Origin: Bowmanella denitrificans
GTDB taxonomy: Bacteria > Pseudomonadota > Gammaproteobacteria > Enterobacterales > Alteromonadaceae
Assembly (NCBI RefSeq): GCF_002887595.1
Contig: NZ_PEBU01000007.1
Span: 186,001-250,000, forward strand
Direction: 5' to 3'
Length of the DNA: 64,000 bases
Position 1 is the first letter of the stretch. Each line of letters begins with the position of its first letter. The notes below the pieces were generated by a model, which had not been told where the DNA came from, did no database searches, and was given only the letters and a program-made list of their open reading frames with translations. A program made the position numbers and the translations under genes. This document shows positions 34,485 through 44,330 of the stretch, piece by piece.

Positions 34485-35438
34485 TTAACCTTTAAAATGC
34501 TGTGTCAAATACGCGGCTGTGCCAATCAGGCCATGATCCGGTTCGGTAATTACAAATGTCGGGATCGCTTGCACATAGTGTTGGAAACGTCCCTTAGCTT
34601 CAAAGCGCTGACGGAATTCGCTGCGCTGCAAAAATTCAACAAATCGCGGTACGATACCGCCAGCAATGTATACCCCACCAAAGGTAGCCAGATTCAGGGC
34701 CAAGTTGCCACCAAAGCTCCCCATCACCCGGCAAAACTGCTGCAGCGTTGCCTCGCAGAGTTCACATTCGCCACGTATAGCAAGACCAGTAATGTCCGCA
34801 GGCTCAGTCTGTACGGCTGACTTGTCGAAATGCTCAGCCAGGGCCTGATAGATTTGAACCAGGCCGCGACCAGACAAGACTTCCTCGGCAGAGGCATGGC
34901 CATGCTTTTTGTTTAAAAAGCGCCATATGGCCAAATCCAGTTCATCAATAGGTGCGAAATCCACATGGCCGCCCTCTCCGTCCAGGCATTGCCAGCCATC
35001 ATCAACTGCCGTGAGATGCCCCACTCCCAGACCTGTGCCTGGGCCGAACACGGCAATATTCTGACCAGCTTGCACCTGCCCGCCGCCAATCTGCACTTTT
35101 TGCTCAGCGCTTAACACCGGCAGCGACATGGAGATTGCGGTGTAATCATTGATCACCTCCAGACAATCCAAGGCTAACTCGTCTTTTAAGGCTGCTTTTG
35201 AAAACTGCCAATGATGGTTAGTCATCTTGATCAGGTCTTTATCCACCGGACAAGCAATGGCAATGCAGCCGGCATTAAACTGCAACTGCGGAAAACTCTG
35301 GGTATAGGCGCGGATGGCATCGCCAATGCTGGGGTAGTCATTGCACAGATACTTGCGTACCTGGCTAATTCCCCCATCCACCACCTGGGCCAGACGAATA
35401 TTGGTACCGCCTACATCAGCGACAAACTGGGCTTTCAT
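34485..35438 (-). CDS. glk: Glucokinase
   Basis: Phosphorylates glucose with ATP. It has 317 residues, the bacterial Glk (non-ROK) type. ATP-binding strand [15 protein letters not shown], catalytic Asp in [20 protein letters not shown] and GGHVDFAP are visible; the C-terminal [10 protein letters not shown] is typical. The start overlaps the edd stop by four bases. Its place inside the Entner-Doudoroff operon lets free glucose enter directly. Confidence 0.96.
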   Translation of the reverse strand: MKAQFVADVGGTNIRLAQVVDGGISQVRKYLCNDYPSIGDAIRAYTQSFPQLQFNAGCIAIACPVDKDLIKMTNHHWQFSKAALKDELALDCLEVINDYTAISMSLPVLSAEQKVQIGGGQVQAGQNIAVFGPGTGLGVGHLTAVDDGWQCLDGEGGHVDFAPIDELDLAIWRFLNKKHGHASAEEVLSGRGLVQIYQALAEHFDKSAVQTEPADITGLAIRGECELCEATLQQFCRVMGSFGGNLALNLATFGGVYIAGGIVPRFVEFLQRSEFRQRFEAKGRFQHYVQAIPTFVITEPDHGLIGTAAYLTQHFKG

Positions 35439-37264
35439 ACATTCTGCACCTGAGTAGCAAACAAAGAACAGGCACCCTCTTCAGCGCCAGTCAGGGTCGC
35501 CCGCATGCCAGCAAACATCTCACGCCCCATGCCCTGCAGGTGATTATTGATATCAGCCAGCTTGTTTTCACGACGTGCCAGTTCGTCTTCATCCACTAAC
35601 AATGTCAGCTCGCCGTTTTCGGCGTTCAGCTCAATAATGTCGCCGTTTTGCACTTTGGCCAGCAAACCGCCGTCATAAGCTTCCGGTGTAACATGAATAG
35701 CAGCAGGCACTTTGCCCGAGGCACCCGACATACGTCCGTCAGTAACCAACGCCACCTGATAACCTCTGTCCTGCAGTACCCCAAGTGGTGGGGTTAAACG
35801 GTGCAATTCCGGCATACCAATGGCTTTAGGGCCCTGGAAGCGCACCACCACAATACAATCGCGATCCAGCTCTCCGGCCTTGAACGCCCGGTCCAGGTCA
35901 AACTGGTCTTCAAATACCACGGCTGGTGCCTTGATATGGGTTTTACCGTCACGCAGAGCCGAGGTTTTAATCACCCCACGACCCAGGTTGCCGTTTAGCA
36001 CCGCCAGGCCACCATCGGGTTTAAAGGGCGCTTTAACCGAAGAAAACACCGAGGTGTCTAACGAGGTTTTAGGGCCGTCTTTCCACACCAGTTCACCATT
36101 TTCCAGCACCGGCTCTTTGGTGTATTGTTCCAACCCTTTACCACATATGGTATTTACGTCGTTGTGCAGAAGGCCTGCATCCAGCAACTCGCGGAACAGC
36201 AGTGCCATACCGCCAGCGGCAACAAAGTGGTTAATGTCAGCCGAACCGTTAGGATAAATGCGGGTCAACAATGGTACTGCGTTGGAAATATCCGAGAAGT
36301 CATCCCAGTTAATCAGATAACCAGCAGCGCGGGCCACCGCCACCAAGTGCATGGTATGGTTGGTAGACCCACCTGTTGCCAGCAGAGCGACCAGACCATT
36401 AACAATGCTTTTCGCATCAACGATATGGCCGATAGGCATATAGTTGTCACCCAGATCAGTCAGTCTGGTGGCCTGTACGGCGGCGGCACGGGTTAGGGCA
36501 TCACGCAGTGGTGTACCTGGATTAACAAACGAGGAGCCAGGCAAATGCAGACCCATCACTTCCACCACTAGCTGGTTACTGTTGGCCGTACCATAGAAAG
36601 TGCAAGTACCCGCACTGTGGTAAGACTTAGACTCCGCTTCCAGCAGCTCTTCCCGGGTAGCCTTGCCTTCGGCATACGCCTGTCGAACACGGGCCTTTTC
36701 CTTATTAGGAATACCAGATGGCATGGGGCCGGCGGGTACAAATACGGTAGGCAAATGGCCAAACGCCAGAGAGCCGATCAGCAATCCGGGTACAATTTTG
36801 TCACAAATCCCCAGCATCAGGGCCGCATCAAACATATTGTGTGACAAGGCTACGGCCGTCGACTGAGCAATCACATCGCGGCTCATCAAGCTGAGATCCA
36901 TACCAGGGTTACCCTGTGTCACCCCGTCACACATGGCGGGTACACCGCCAGCAAACTGGGCCACACTGCCCACTTGATGCACCGCCTGTTTAATCAATTG
37001 CGGATAGCTTTCATAGGGCTGGTGCGCAGACAACATATCGTTGTACGAGGAAATAATCGCCACATTAGCTTTGGTCATGCTGCGCAGGCTGGCTTTGTCG
37101 TCCTGGTTACACGCCGCAAAACCATGTGCCAGATTGCCGCAAGACAACACGCCGCGATGCGGGCCCTGGCCTCTGGCTTTGTCAATTTTAGCCAGATACG
37201 CTGCGCGTGTTGCTTTACTGCGTTCAATAATGCGCTCGGTAACTTCCTGGATGGTGGAATGCAT
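35435..37264 (-). CDS. edd: 6-phosphogluconate dehydratase
   Basis: Dehydrates 6-phosphogluconate to KDPG using a [4Fe-4S] cluster. It has 609 residues, the usual length. Cysteines in [11 protein letters not shown] / [22 protein letters not shown] and [14 protein letters not shown] are the expected cluster ligands or their neighbours; [23 protein letters not shown] is the IlvD/Edd signature. Eight bases separate it from pgl upstream and it overlaps glk downstream by four bases. Confidence 0.97.
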   Translation of the reverse strand: MHSTIQEVTERIIERSKATRAAYLAKIDKARGQGPHRGVLSCGNLAHGFAACNQDDKASLRSMTKANVAIISSYNDMLSAHQPYESYPQLIKQAVHQVGSVAQFAGGVPAMCDGVTQGNPGMDLSLMSRDVIAQSTAVALSHNMFDAALMLGICDKIVPGLLIGSLAFGHLPTVFVPAGPMPSGIPNKEKARVRQAYAEGKATREELLEAESKSYHSAGTCTFYGTANSNQLVVEVMGLHLPGSSFVNPGTPLRDALTRAAAVQATRLTDLGDNYMPIGHIVDAKSIVNGLVALLATGGSTNHTMHLVAVARAAGYLINWDDFSDISNAVPLLTRIYPNGSADINHFVAAGGMALLFRELLDAGLLHNDVNTICGKGLEQYTKEPVLENGELVWKDGPKTSLDTSVFSSVKAPFKPDGGLAVLNGNLGRGVIKTSALRDGKTHIKAPAVVFEDQFDLDRAFKAGELDRDCIVVVRFQGPKAIGMPELHRLTPPLGVLQDRGYQVALVTDGRMSGASGKVPAAIHVTPEAYDGGLLAKVQNGDIIELNAENGELTLLVDEDELARRENKLADINNHLQGMGREMFAGMRATLTGAEEGACSLFATQVQNV

Positions 37265-37273
37265 AAATCTCTC

Positions 37274-37960
37274 CTAGGGTGCCCAGACTAATTCTACGTC
37301 GGCACGGTTCAGTACCGCACGGATGGGCATCTCAAATTCATCGGTACCGGCCAGCGCCTTGTCTAATACGGCTTTTTTGCCTTCACCGGTCAGGTGTAAA
37401 AATACATGACGACTATTCAGCAATGCAGCCAAAGACAATGACATACGCCAATGCGGCGCGGTTGTTGGCTGTACCGCCAGATAAGGTTTGGGATAGTTTA
37501 GATCCAGGCCCTGACTGATTTGTGCCGAACAAGGGAACAATGATGCAGTATGGCCGTCTTCGCCCATGCCGAGGATCAGCACATCAATAGGCAATGGCAT
37601 CTGTGCGATTGCCGCAACGCAGTCATCAACACCATCCTGAGCCTGCTGTGCCGGGTTCTTTAAACCAATAAAGGTAGCAGCCTGAGCCTTATTCTGCAGC
37701 AGATGCTCACGGACCATTTTTTCATTGCTGGACTCATCCGAGCTATCCACCCAGCGTTCATCCGCCAGGCTGACAACGACTTTGGACCAGTCCAGGTCCT
37801 GCTGAGAAAGCTGTGCGAACATACCTTGCGGGGTACGGCCACCTGACACCACCAGACTCGCCTTACCGCGTGCGGCGATACCTTCACTCAGCAACCGGGC
37901 AATTCGTTCAGCAAAGGCCAGATTCAATTCCTGGGGTGAAGCAAAGTTGCTAGTACGCAT
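37274..37960 (-). CDS. pgl: 6-phosphogluconolactonase (DevB type)
   Basis: Hydrolyses 6-phosphogluconolactone to 6-phosphogluconate. It has 228 residues from ATG 37960, which has AAGGA eight bases upstream inside the end of zwf; translation is probably coupled. Signature pieces are LVVSGGRTPQGMF, VVVSLADERWV and LILGMGEDGHTASLFP. Confidence 0.95.
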   Translation of the reverse strand: MRTSNFASPQELNLAFAERIARLLSEGIAARGKASLVVSGGRTPQGMFAQLSQQDLDWSKVVVSLADERWVDSSDESSNEKMVREHLLQNKAQAATFIGLKNPAQQAQDGVDDCVAAIAQMPLPIDVLILGMGEDGHTASLFPCSAQISQGLDLNYPKPYLAVQPTTAPHWRMSLSLAALLNSRHVFLHLTGEGKKAVLDKALAGTDEFEMPIRAVLNRADVELVWAP

Positions 37961-37963
37961 CAA

Positions 37964-39454
37964 CTATTTCCTTCCCAGTTTGCTTTCATACCAGGCACGG
38001 CCATCACGAGCCATCAGCGCAATAGAGGCAACGGGTCCCCAGGTACCAGCCTGATAGGGTTCTGCCGGCTCATTGCTGCTCTCCCATGCACCGATGATGC
38101 TATCAACCCAGGTCCAGGCCTGTTCAATTTCGTCACGCCGTACAAACAGTGCCTGATTACCTATCATGACTTCCAGCAACAGTTTTTCATACGCATCAGC
38201 AATGCGCTCATCCTTAAAGGTTTCAGAAAAACTCAGATTAAGCTTGGACTTTTGCAGGTTCATCGAACTGGAGCCGGTTAAGCCTGGCACTTTGTTCATG
38301 ACCGTGATTTCGACGCCTTCGTCAGGCTGCAGACGAATGGTCAGTTTGTTCGGTGGCAGCTTGGCGAAGCTGTCTTTAAACAGGTTATGCGGCTGCGGCT
38401 TAAAATAAATGGCAATTTCGCTAACCTTAGTCGGCATGCGTTTACCAGTACGCAGGTAAAAAGGCACGCCCGCCCAGCGCCAGTTGTCCACTTCCACTTT
38501 CAGAGCGACGAAAGTTTCGGTTTCACTCTTTTGGTTGGCATCAGGCTCTTCCAGATAGCCAGGTACTTCTTTGCCTTTTACAAAACCCGTAGTGTACTGA
38601 CCACGTACGGTTTTCTCGGCAATATTGGAGCTGTTAATAGGGCGTAATGCCTTTAATACCTTCAGCTTTTCATCACGGATGCTGTCAGCGTCCAGTGTTG
38701 TGGGGGGCTCCATGGCAATTAGCGTGAGAATTTGCAGCAAATGGTTTTGCACCATATCGCGCATTTGACCTGCTTCGTCAAAATATCCCCAGCGGCCTTC
38801 AATGCCCACGGATTCCGCGACACTAATCTGCACATGATCGATACAGTTGTGGTCCCAGTTGGTAGCAAAGATGCTATTGGCAAAACGCAGGGCTATCAGG
38901 TTAAGAACGGTTTCTTTGCCCAGATAGTGGTCGATACGATAAATCTGGTTTTCATTAAAATACTCGGCCACCTGATTATTAATAATCTTGGATGACGCCA
39001 GATCGTGACCGATAGGTTTTTCCAGCACTACGCGCATACTGGGGTCGATAATACCGGCTTCATGCAGCCCTTTGCAGATATCGCCGTAAATGGATGGCGG
39101 CGTGGCCAGATAGCAAACCATAGTACGGGACGCATCAACATGCTCTTTAAAAGAGGTGTAACTGCTGCTGTCCTGCATATCCAGACAAACATAATCCAGC
39201 TTGGCGGAAAAACGCGCCCAGGTATCAGCACATAAGGCTTCACCGCTGAATTTCTCAATATTTTCCTTCACCAGCGCCACAAATTCTTCGTCACTGTGTT
39301 CGTGACGGGCAACACCAATTATTTTGGTATCGCTGTGAACCAGATTGGCTTTCTCCAATTGATATAACGAAGGTAAGAGTTTGCGACGTGCCAGGTCACC
39401 TTTGCTGCCAAAGATAACAAAGTCACAAGGTTCGACAGTATTTTCCAACACCAT
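37964..39454 (-). CDS. zwf: Glucose-6-phosphate 1-dehydrogenase
   Basis: Oxidises glucose-6-phosphate to the lactone with NADP+. I take ATG 39454 as the start (496 residues): the frame stays open 63 codons upstream, but only here does the product begin in the usual way (CDFVIFGSKGDLARRKLLPSL). The active-site signature is YRIDHYLGKETVLNL (His and Lys), followed by WDHNCIDHVQISVAES and AGQMRDMVQNHLLQ. First gene of zwf-pgl-edd-glk-eda. The HexR box and promoter upstream suggest repression by HexR until KDPG accumulates. Confidence 0.97.
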   Translation of the reverse strand: MVLENTVEPCDFVIFGSKGDLARRKLLPSLYQLEKANLVHSDTKIIGVARHEHSDEEFVALVKENIEKFSGEALCADTWARFSAKLDYVCLDMQDSSSYTSFKEHVDASRTMVCYLATPPSIYGDICKGLHEAGIIDPSMRVVLEKPIGHDLASSKIINNQVAEYFNENQIYRIDHYLGKETVLNLIALRFANSIFATNWDHNCIDHVQISVAESVGIEGRWGYFDEAGQMRDMVQNHLLQILTLIAMEPPTTLDADSIRDEKLKVLKALRPINSSNIAEKTVRGQYTTGFVKGKEVPGYLEEPDANQKSETETFVALKVEVDNWRWAGVPFYLRTGKRMPTKVSEIAIYFKPQPHNLFKDSFAKLPPNKLTIRLQPDEGVEITVMNKVPGLTGSSSMNLQKSKLNLSFSETFKDERIADAYEKLLLEVMIGNQALFVRRDEIEQAWTWVDSIIGAWESSNEPAEPYQAGTWGPVASIALMARDGRAWYESKLGRK

Positions 39455-39547
39455 GAGTTTCAACCCGAATAGAATAAAATCAAAAAAATTACCAAAACGC
39501 GGTAAATTTACTAAATAACGCTCGGATGACTTGGTAAACTTCCCGTT

Positions 39548-39576
39548 AGTAAACATCAAATGTAGTAAAATTACAA
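39548..39576 (-). promoter_or_regulatory. Probable zwf promoter
   Basis: On the minus strand TTGTAA (-35, 4 of 6) and TTTACT (-10, 4 of 6) are 17 bases apart. The HexR palindrome covers the -35 element and part of the spacer, which would suit direct repression. The implied leader is about 87 bases. Confidence 0.45.
39561..39575. promoter_or_regulatory. HexR box between zwf and hexR
   Basis: TGTAGTAAAATTACA matches the HexR consensus TGTARTWWWATTACA at every position. It lies 107 bases from zwf and 127 bases from hexR, so it could control zwf and autoregulate hexR. Confidence 0.85.
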
Positions 39577-39656
39577 CTTGACTCGTCAGTTTTTCTCCAG
39601 AGCGCCCAGCTTCGCTGACAAAATGCGGCGAAAAAGCTAGCAAATCTGTTAAAAAC

Positions 39657-39685
39657 TTACAAAAATAGACCCATACAATTATAAG
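39657..39685 (+). promoter_or_regulatory. Probable hexR promoter
   Basis: TTACAA (-35) and TATAAG (-10) are separated by 17 bases, with the -10 ending 17 bases before the hexR ATG. This gives a very short leader; no clear ribosome site is visible. Confidence 0.4.
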
Positions 39686-39702
39686 TAGATTCTGCAGCGC
39701 CT

Positions 39703-40557
39703 ATGAACATTCTTGAAAAAATCAGCCAAAGCCACGCCCTGTTCAGCAAGTCTGAACGCAAAGTTGCCGAAGTGATCATGGCTAATCCACAAACAGCCAT
39801 TCACTCCAGCATCGCCACCCTGGCGAAAATGTCCAACGTCAGCGAACCGACAGTGAATCGCTTCTGTCGCCGTCTGGACACCAAAGGCTTCCCCGATTTC
39901 AAACTGCACCTGGCACAAAGTCTGGCAAATGGTACACCTTATGTGAACCGCCATGTGGAAGAATCGGATGGGCCTGATGAGTATACCAAGAAGATATTCG
40001 AGTCTACCATGGCAGCGCTGGAAGTTGCCCGCCAATCCCTGGACGTCAATATTATAAACCGGGTGGTGGACTTGCTAACCCAGGCGCAAAAAATCTCGTT
40101 CTTTGGCTTGGGTGCATCGGCATCTGTCGCCCATGATGCTTTAAACAAGTTCTTTCGTTTCAACGTGCCGGTAGTCTACTTTGACGATATTCTGATGCAG
40201 CGCATGAGTTGTATGAACAGCTCCGAAGAAGATGTGGTGGTGTTAATTTCCCACACTGGTCGTACCAAGAGCCTGGTGGAAATAGCCCAAATAGCCCGTG
40301 GCAATGATGCCACCGTTATTGGTATTACGTCCAAAGACAGTCCGCTGGCTAAAGAATGCAGCCTGGTTATTTCACTGGATGTACCTGAAGACACCGATAT
40401 GTATATGCCCATGGCATCGCGCATTGCTCAGCTTACCCTGATAGATGTGCTGGCCACTGGCTTTACCCTGCGCCGCGGCACGAAGTTCCGTGAAAATCTT
40501 AAACGGGTTAAGGATACCCTGCGGGAATCCCGTTACGATAAAAAGCAGCAAGGCTGA
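39703..40557 (+). CDS. hexR: Transcriptional regulator HexR (RpiR family)
   Basis: Regulator of central sugar metabolism that binds KDPG. It has 284 residues: an N-terminal RpiR helix-turn-helix (about 1-77; MSNVSEPTVNRFCRRLDTKGF is the recognition part) and a C-terminal SIS sugar-isomerase domain (about 120-260; FFGLGASASVAHDALNKF and VVLISHTGRTKSLVEIA). Its place divergent from zwf, and exact HexR boxes next to it and at pykA, support the assignment. A terminator follows. Confidence 0.96.
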   Translation: MNILEKISQSHALFSKSERKVAEVIMANPQTAIHSSIATLAKMSNVSEPTVNRFCRRLDTKGFPDFKLHLAQSLANGTPYVNRHVEESDGPDEYTKKIFESTMAALEVARQSLDVNIINRVVDLLTQAQKISFFGLGASASVAHDALNKFFRFNVPVVYFDDILMQRMSCMNSSEEDVVVLISHTGRTKSLVEIAQIARGNDATVIGITSKDSPLAKECSLVISLDVPEDTDMYMPMASRIAQLTLIDVLATGFTLRRGTKFRENLKRVKDTLRESRYDKKQQG

Positions 40558-40574
40558 CTGATGGATAGATGTTG

Positions 40575-40598
40575 AGGCCCTTTGTGGGCCTTATTTTT
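40575..40598 (+). terminator. Terminator of hexR
   Basis: Stem AGGCCC / GGGCCT with a five-base loop followed by TATTTTT, 17 bases after the stop codon. Confidence 0.82.
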
Positions 40599-40726
40599 AT
40601 CTGCTGACGACCTGATAATACGATCAGAACTTGTCGGGAAAGGTAATGAAGCTAATTTGGCTACGCTGTTCCTACCAGTTAATTCGTTAAAAAGTTTCAC
40701 AGGTAACGTATTTTTAGCTAGAATTC

Positions 40727-40741
40727 TGTAATAAAATTACA
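40727..40741. promoter_or_regulatory. HexR box upstream of pykA
   Basis: TGTAATAAAATTACA matches the HexR consensus at every position, 80 bases before the pykA ATG. No convincing -10/-35 pair could be placed around it by eye. Confidence 0.82.
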
Positions 40742-40821
40742 GCAATAAATGCTGTAGACTGAATCTGAGAATCGAATCTGGCCAGCATTGCTGGCCTGTC
40801 ACCATACGAGCGAATCAAACT

Positions 40822-42258
40822 ATGTTAAGAAGAACCAAGATCGTTGCGACATTGGGCCCTGCCACCGACACAGATGAAAGAATTGAGGCGGTACTGGCAG
40901 CCGGTGCCAATGTGGTAAGAATGAATTTCTCTCATGGTACCGCAGAAGATCATATCAACCGCGCCAAACGTGTGCGTGCCGCTGCCCAGCGTTTGGGTAA
41001 GTACGTTGCCATTCTGGGCGACCTGCAGGGGCCAAAAATTCGTGTGTCCCGTTTCGCCAATGGTCCGGTTGAACTGGCCGTAGGTGCGGATTTTATTCTG
41101 GATGCCGATCTTGGTCGTGATGAAGGTAATCAACAGCAGGTGGGCATTGACTATAAAGCCCTGCCCCAGGATGTCAGCGCAGGCGATATCCTGCTGTTAG
41201 ATGATGGTCGAATTCAATTGCAGGTTGCCGAAGTCATCGGCAACAAAGTGCATACCAAAGTGACCGTAGGCGGCAAACTGTCCAACAATAAAGGTATTAA
41301 CCGCCAGGGAGGCGGATTAACGGCAGAGGCCCTGACCGACAAAGACAAGGAAGACATTAAGACTGCCGCCCTGATGGAAGTGGATTATCTGGCGGTCTCT
41401 TTCCCCAGAAATGGCGATGATCTGCGATACGCCCGCCAACTGGCAGAACAAGCTGGCTGTAAAGCGAAGATTTGTGCCAAGGTTGAGCGTGCCGAAGCCG
41501 TTGCCACCGACGACGCCATCGATGATGTGATCCTGGCCTCAGATGCAGTCATGGTAGCCCGTGGCGATTTAGGGGTGGAAATTGGTGATGCCGAACTGGT
41601 GGGGGTACAGAAGAAACTCATCTCGCGCAGCCGTCAGTTAAATAAAGTGGTGATCACAGCCACGCAAATGATGGAGTCGATGATATCCAGCCCCCTGCCG
41701 ACTCGCGCCGAGGTGATGGATGTGGCCAATGCGGTATTGGACGGTACAGATGCCGTTATGCTCTCAGCCGAAACCGCTGCAGGCCAGTTCCCGGTTGAGA
41801 CCGTTAAAGCCATGGCCAGGGTATGCGAGGGAGCAGAAACCCACCCTAGCGTTAAAATTTCCAAACACCGTATTGATGAGCATTTCAGTTCCATCAGCGA
41901 AACAACGGCGTTATCTGCGGTCTATGCGGCCAATCATCTTTCCAGTATCAAAGCCATTGTGGCACTGACAGAAAGTGGCGGTACCGCCAGATTGATGTCC
42001 CGTATTACCAGCAGTCTGCCTATATATGGTTTGTCCCGCCATCAGGCATCGCTCAATGTGATGGCCTTATACCGTGGCGTTAAACCCGTGTTTTTTGACT
42101 CTACCGGCAGTGTCCCTGGTCAGCTAAAAAGTGACGTTGTCAATTGCCTTAAGGAGCTGAATCTGGTGCAGTCCGGCGACCAGTTTATTATGACCTACGG
42201 CGATGAAATGGAAACCGAAGGGGCTACCAACGGTTGCAAAATTGTAGTCGTTCCCTGA
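40822..42258 (+). CDS. pykA: Pyruvate kinase II
   Basis: Transfers phosphate from phosphoenolpyruvate to ADP. It has 478 residues, the PykA type. N-terminal [14 protein letters not shown], the substrate loop VRMNFSHG, the catalytic Lys/Glu stretch [26 protein letters not shown], and [12 protein letters not shown] are all present; a C-terminal allosteric domain follows. Downstream of hexR, with its own HexR box, and ended by a strong terminator. Confidence 0.97.
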   Translation: MLRRTKIVATLGPATDTDERIEAVLAAGANVVRMNFSHGTAEDHINRAKRVRAAAQRLGKYVAILGDLQGPKIRVSRFANGPVELAVGADFILDADLGRDEGNQQQVGIDYKALPQDVSAGDILLLDDGRIQLQVAEVIGNKVHTKVTVGGKLSNNKGINRQGGGLTAEALTDKDKEDIKTAALMEVDYLAVSFPRNGDDLRYARQLAEQAGCKAKICAKVERAEAVATDDAIDDVILASDAVMVARGDLGVEIGDAELVGVQKKLISRSRQLNKVVITATQMMESMISSPLPTRAEVMDVANAVLDGTDAVMLSAETAAGQFPVETVKAMARVCEGAETHPSVKISKHRIDEHFSSISETTALSAVYAANHLSSIKAIVALTESGGTARLMSRITSSLPIYGLSRHQASLNVMALYRGVKPVFFDSTGSVPGQLKSDVVNCLKELNLVQSGDQFIMTYGDEMETEGATNGCKIVVVP

Positions 42259-42265
42259 GCCATGC

Positions 42266-42293
42266 AGGCAGGCAATGCGATTGCCTGCCTTTA
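42266..42293 (+). terminator. Terminator of pykA (also faces ilvE)
   Basis: Stem GGCAGGCAAT / ATTGCCTGCC with a three-base loop, then TTTAT. It lies 8 bases after the pykA stop and just before the end of the convergent ilvE gene. Confidence 0.82.
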
Positions 42294-42303
42294 TCAGCTT
42301 GAT

Positions 42304-43299
42304 TTAACAGACTTTGGTTAGCCAGCCATGGCTGTCACTGGCCTGCCCCCACTGAATCTCATTTAATGCCTGGCGTAAGGCATTGGTGGTATTACCGCCC
42401 AAACCTGTACCTACCTGATACTCTTTACCATCATGAATCAAGGTACCAACCGGCGTTAATACTGCCGCTGTACCAGAAAGTGCCGCTTCACAATCAGGTT
42501 TCGCTGCGCGCTCCAGCAGCTCGTCCACTGTCAGTTGGCGCTCAGAAACTTTCATACCACGATCCCGTGCCAGGGTCAGAATGGAATCGCGGGTGACACC
42601 ATGCAGGAAACTGGGATCCAACGCCTTGGTAATAATTTCATTGCCATCGATCAGTAAAAAGTTCGCTGCGCCGGTTTCCTGCACATCCCCATTTGGACAA
42701 AACAGTACCTGGTCTGCCTGTACCGCTGCGCGGGCTTTCATAATCGGCTGTAAAGCACTGGCATAGTTGCCGCCACTTTTTACCATGCCCATATGCGGTG
42801 CACAGCGGGCATTGTCTTCCAGCAATAAGCGCAAGGGTTTGGCACCGCCGGCAAAATAATCGCCAACCGGTGAAAGCAGCACATACAACATGGAACTGAC
42901 ACTAGGTGCGGCAGCTTTACCAATGGAGGCTTCGGTGCCGATATGGGTTGGGCGGATATACATTGAACCCGGAGGATTGGGTACATCTGCGGCAAAACGG
43001 CGCACCATATTGGTGATCATAGCCGCCAGCATGGTGGTATCAACGTTTGGCAGCGACAGCAGTTCACTGCTTTGTGCCATACGGGCAACGTTCTTATCCA
43101 TACGAAATACATGAATGCTGCCATCGGCATGCCGAAAGGCTTTCAGCCCCTCAAAACAAGTACTTGAGTAATGCAGTACATGAGCGCCAGGATGCATCAC
43201 GATGCTGTCGGCGGCGACAAATTGTGGAGTACTCCAATGGTTATTCTCGAAACGGGAGACAATCATCTCCGGGCTAAAGACGGTGCCAAATGCCGACAT
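42304..43299 (-). CDS. ilvE: Branched-chain amino-acid aminotransferase (class IV)
   Basis: PLP-dependent transaminase for the last step of leucine, isoleucine and valine synthesis. It has 331 residues from ATG 43299, of the eukaryote-like BCAT type: YSSTCFEGLKAFRHADGSIHVFR, YIRPTHIGTEASIG, the PLP Lys in GMVKSGGNYASALQPI, QVLFCPNGDVQETGAANF and SGTAAVLTPVG. The ribosome site AGGAG is further than usual (11 bases); an upstream TTG adds seven residues. Alone; convergent with pykA. Confidence 0.92.
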   Translation of the reverse strand: MSAFGTVFSPEMIVSRFENNHWSTPQFVAADSIVMHPGAHVLHYSSTCFEGLKAFRHADGSIHVFRMDKNVARMAQSSELLSLPNVDTTMLAAMITNMVRRFAADVPNPPGSMYIRPTHIGTEASIGKAAAPSVSSMLYVLLSPVGDYFAGGAKPLRLLLEDNARCAPHMGMVKSGGNYASALQPIMKARAAVQADQVLFCPNGDVQETGAANFLLIDGNEIITKALDPSFLHGVTRDSILTLARDRGMKVSERQLTVDELLERAAKPDCEAALSGTAAVLTPVGTLIHDGKEYQVGTGLGGNTTNALRQALNEIQWGQASDSHGWLTKVC

Positions 43300-43529
43300 A
43301 CTTCTTGATTCTCCTAGCAAGGGTCGATTGAAAAATTGGATTGTACCAAATTGAAGCAGTCTGACTTCAGTTAATTTAGCTGTCCAGTGATAAGCCCTCC
43401 TTCGCTCCCATCTAGCGTCAGGGGCAGGAATAAAGCCAGGAGTTGGTTACTTGCTGATAAGCTCAAAGGCTTTACGATGGTCATCCGACCAGTTAAGCTA
43501 CCTGCATGCGCTCATAACCCAATCTGACT

Positions 43530-44330
43530 ATGCATATTGATGAACTGATTCAACAGGCCCAGGATTCACAACAGCACAACACAAGCATCACCGTTGCCAA
43601 AAGCTGGACACAGGGACGCACGCTGTTTGGTGGCTTGTCTGCGGCATTGTTGTATACGGCTGCCCGTCAACAGGTGCGCAGCGACAGTATTCTGCGCTCC
43701 CTGACCACTAATTTTATTGGCCCGCTGCTACCAGATACGCCCTTTTATATCGAAACTGAGGTACTCAGAGAAGGCAAAAATGTTACGCAGGTGATTGCTA
43801 AAGCCATTCAGAATCAGCAAGTTGCAGTGTTTAGTCAGGTTTGCTTCGGCGTCGCCCGTGCCTCTAAGATTCAGGTGGAGAATACCAGGCAGCACAATAT
43901 GCCACTGCCGACCAAACCCAAATTTATTCCGCAAATTCCCAAGGTGACCCCCAAATTCTTGCAGCATGTTGATTTGGCACTAATTGACGGTGGCATGCCA
44001 TTTACCGGTAAAAAACAATCCAATACCTACGGCTGGATGCGCTTTAGTCAGCCTCCGGCGAACATGACCGACGCCCACCTGATTACGCTGATTGACGCCT
44101 GGCCCCCCACCATATTGCAGATGCTGCGCTGGCCGGCACCGGCCAGTACGATGAGTTGGAATCTGGAGTTTGTGCACCCACACCAGCCTGTGGCCCCAAC
44201 AGACTGGTTTGCCTATCAGGCCGATACCCGTCAGGCAGCTGATGGATACTGTCACAGCGAAGCCAGTATCTGGGATACCCAGGGCGAACTGGTGGCTATC
44301 AGTCGGCAAATTATCACCGTGTTTGACTAG
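43530..44330 (+). CDS. Thioesterase family protein (TesB / 4HBT_3-like)
   Basis: Acyl-CoA thioesterase with a double hotdog fold, 266 residues. The first hotdog has TQGRTLFGGLSAALLYTAARQQV (a TesB-like helix) and LTTNFIGPLLPDTPFYIETEVLREGKN; the second holds DAHLITLIDAWPPTILQM, with the Asp that is catalytic in TesB-type enzymes. The ribosome site is weak. It overlaps the convergent patatin gene tail to tail by 17 bases, so transcripts from each could interfere. Substrate unknown; likely an acyl-CoA. Confidence 0.85.
   Translation: MHIDELIQQAQDSQQHNTSITVAKSWTQGRTLFGGLSAALLYTAARQQVRSDSILRSLTTNFIGPLLPDTPFYIETEVLREGKNVTQVIAKAIQNQQVAVFSQVCFGVARASKIQVENTRQHNMPLPTKPKFIPQIPKVTPKFLQHVDLALIDGGMPFTGKKQSNTYGWMRFSQPPANMTDAHLITLIDAWPPTILQMLRWPAPASTMSWNLEFVHPHQPVAPTDWFAYQADTRQAADGYCHSEASIWDTQGELVAISRQIITVFD

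Noticed and set aside
34497-37291. Long open frames on the plus strand, antisense to glk, edd and pgl
   Set aside because: They run opposite to well-conserved enzymes, show no family pattern, and arise from the codon use of the real genes.
39502-39511. GTAAATTTAC palindrome upstream of zwf as another HexR site
   Set aside because: It lacks the outer TGT/ACA bases and the 15-bp layout; AT-rich palindromes of this size occur by chance.
39455-39643. A 63-codon 5' extension of zwf
   Set aside because: The extension covers the HexR box and promoter region, and the ATG at 39454 gives the normal G6PDH start.
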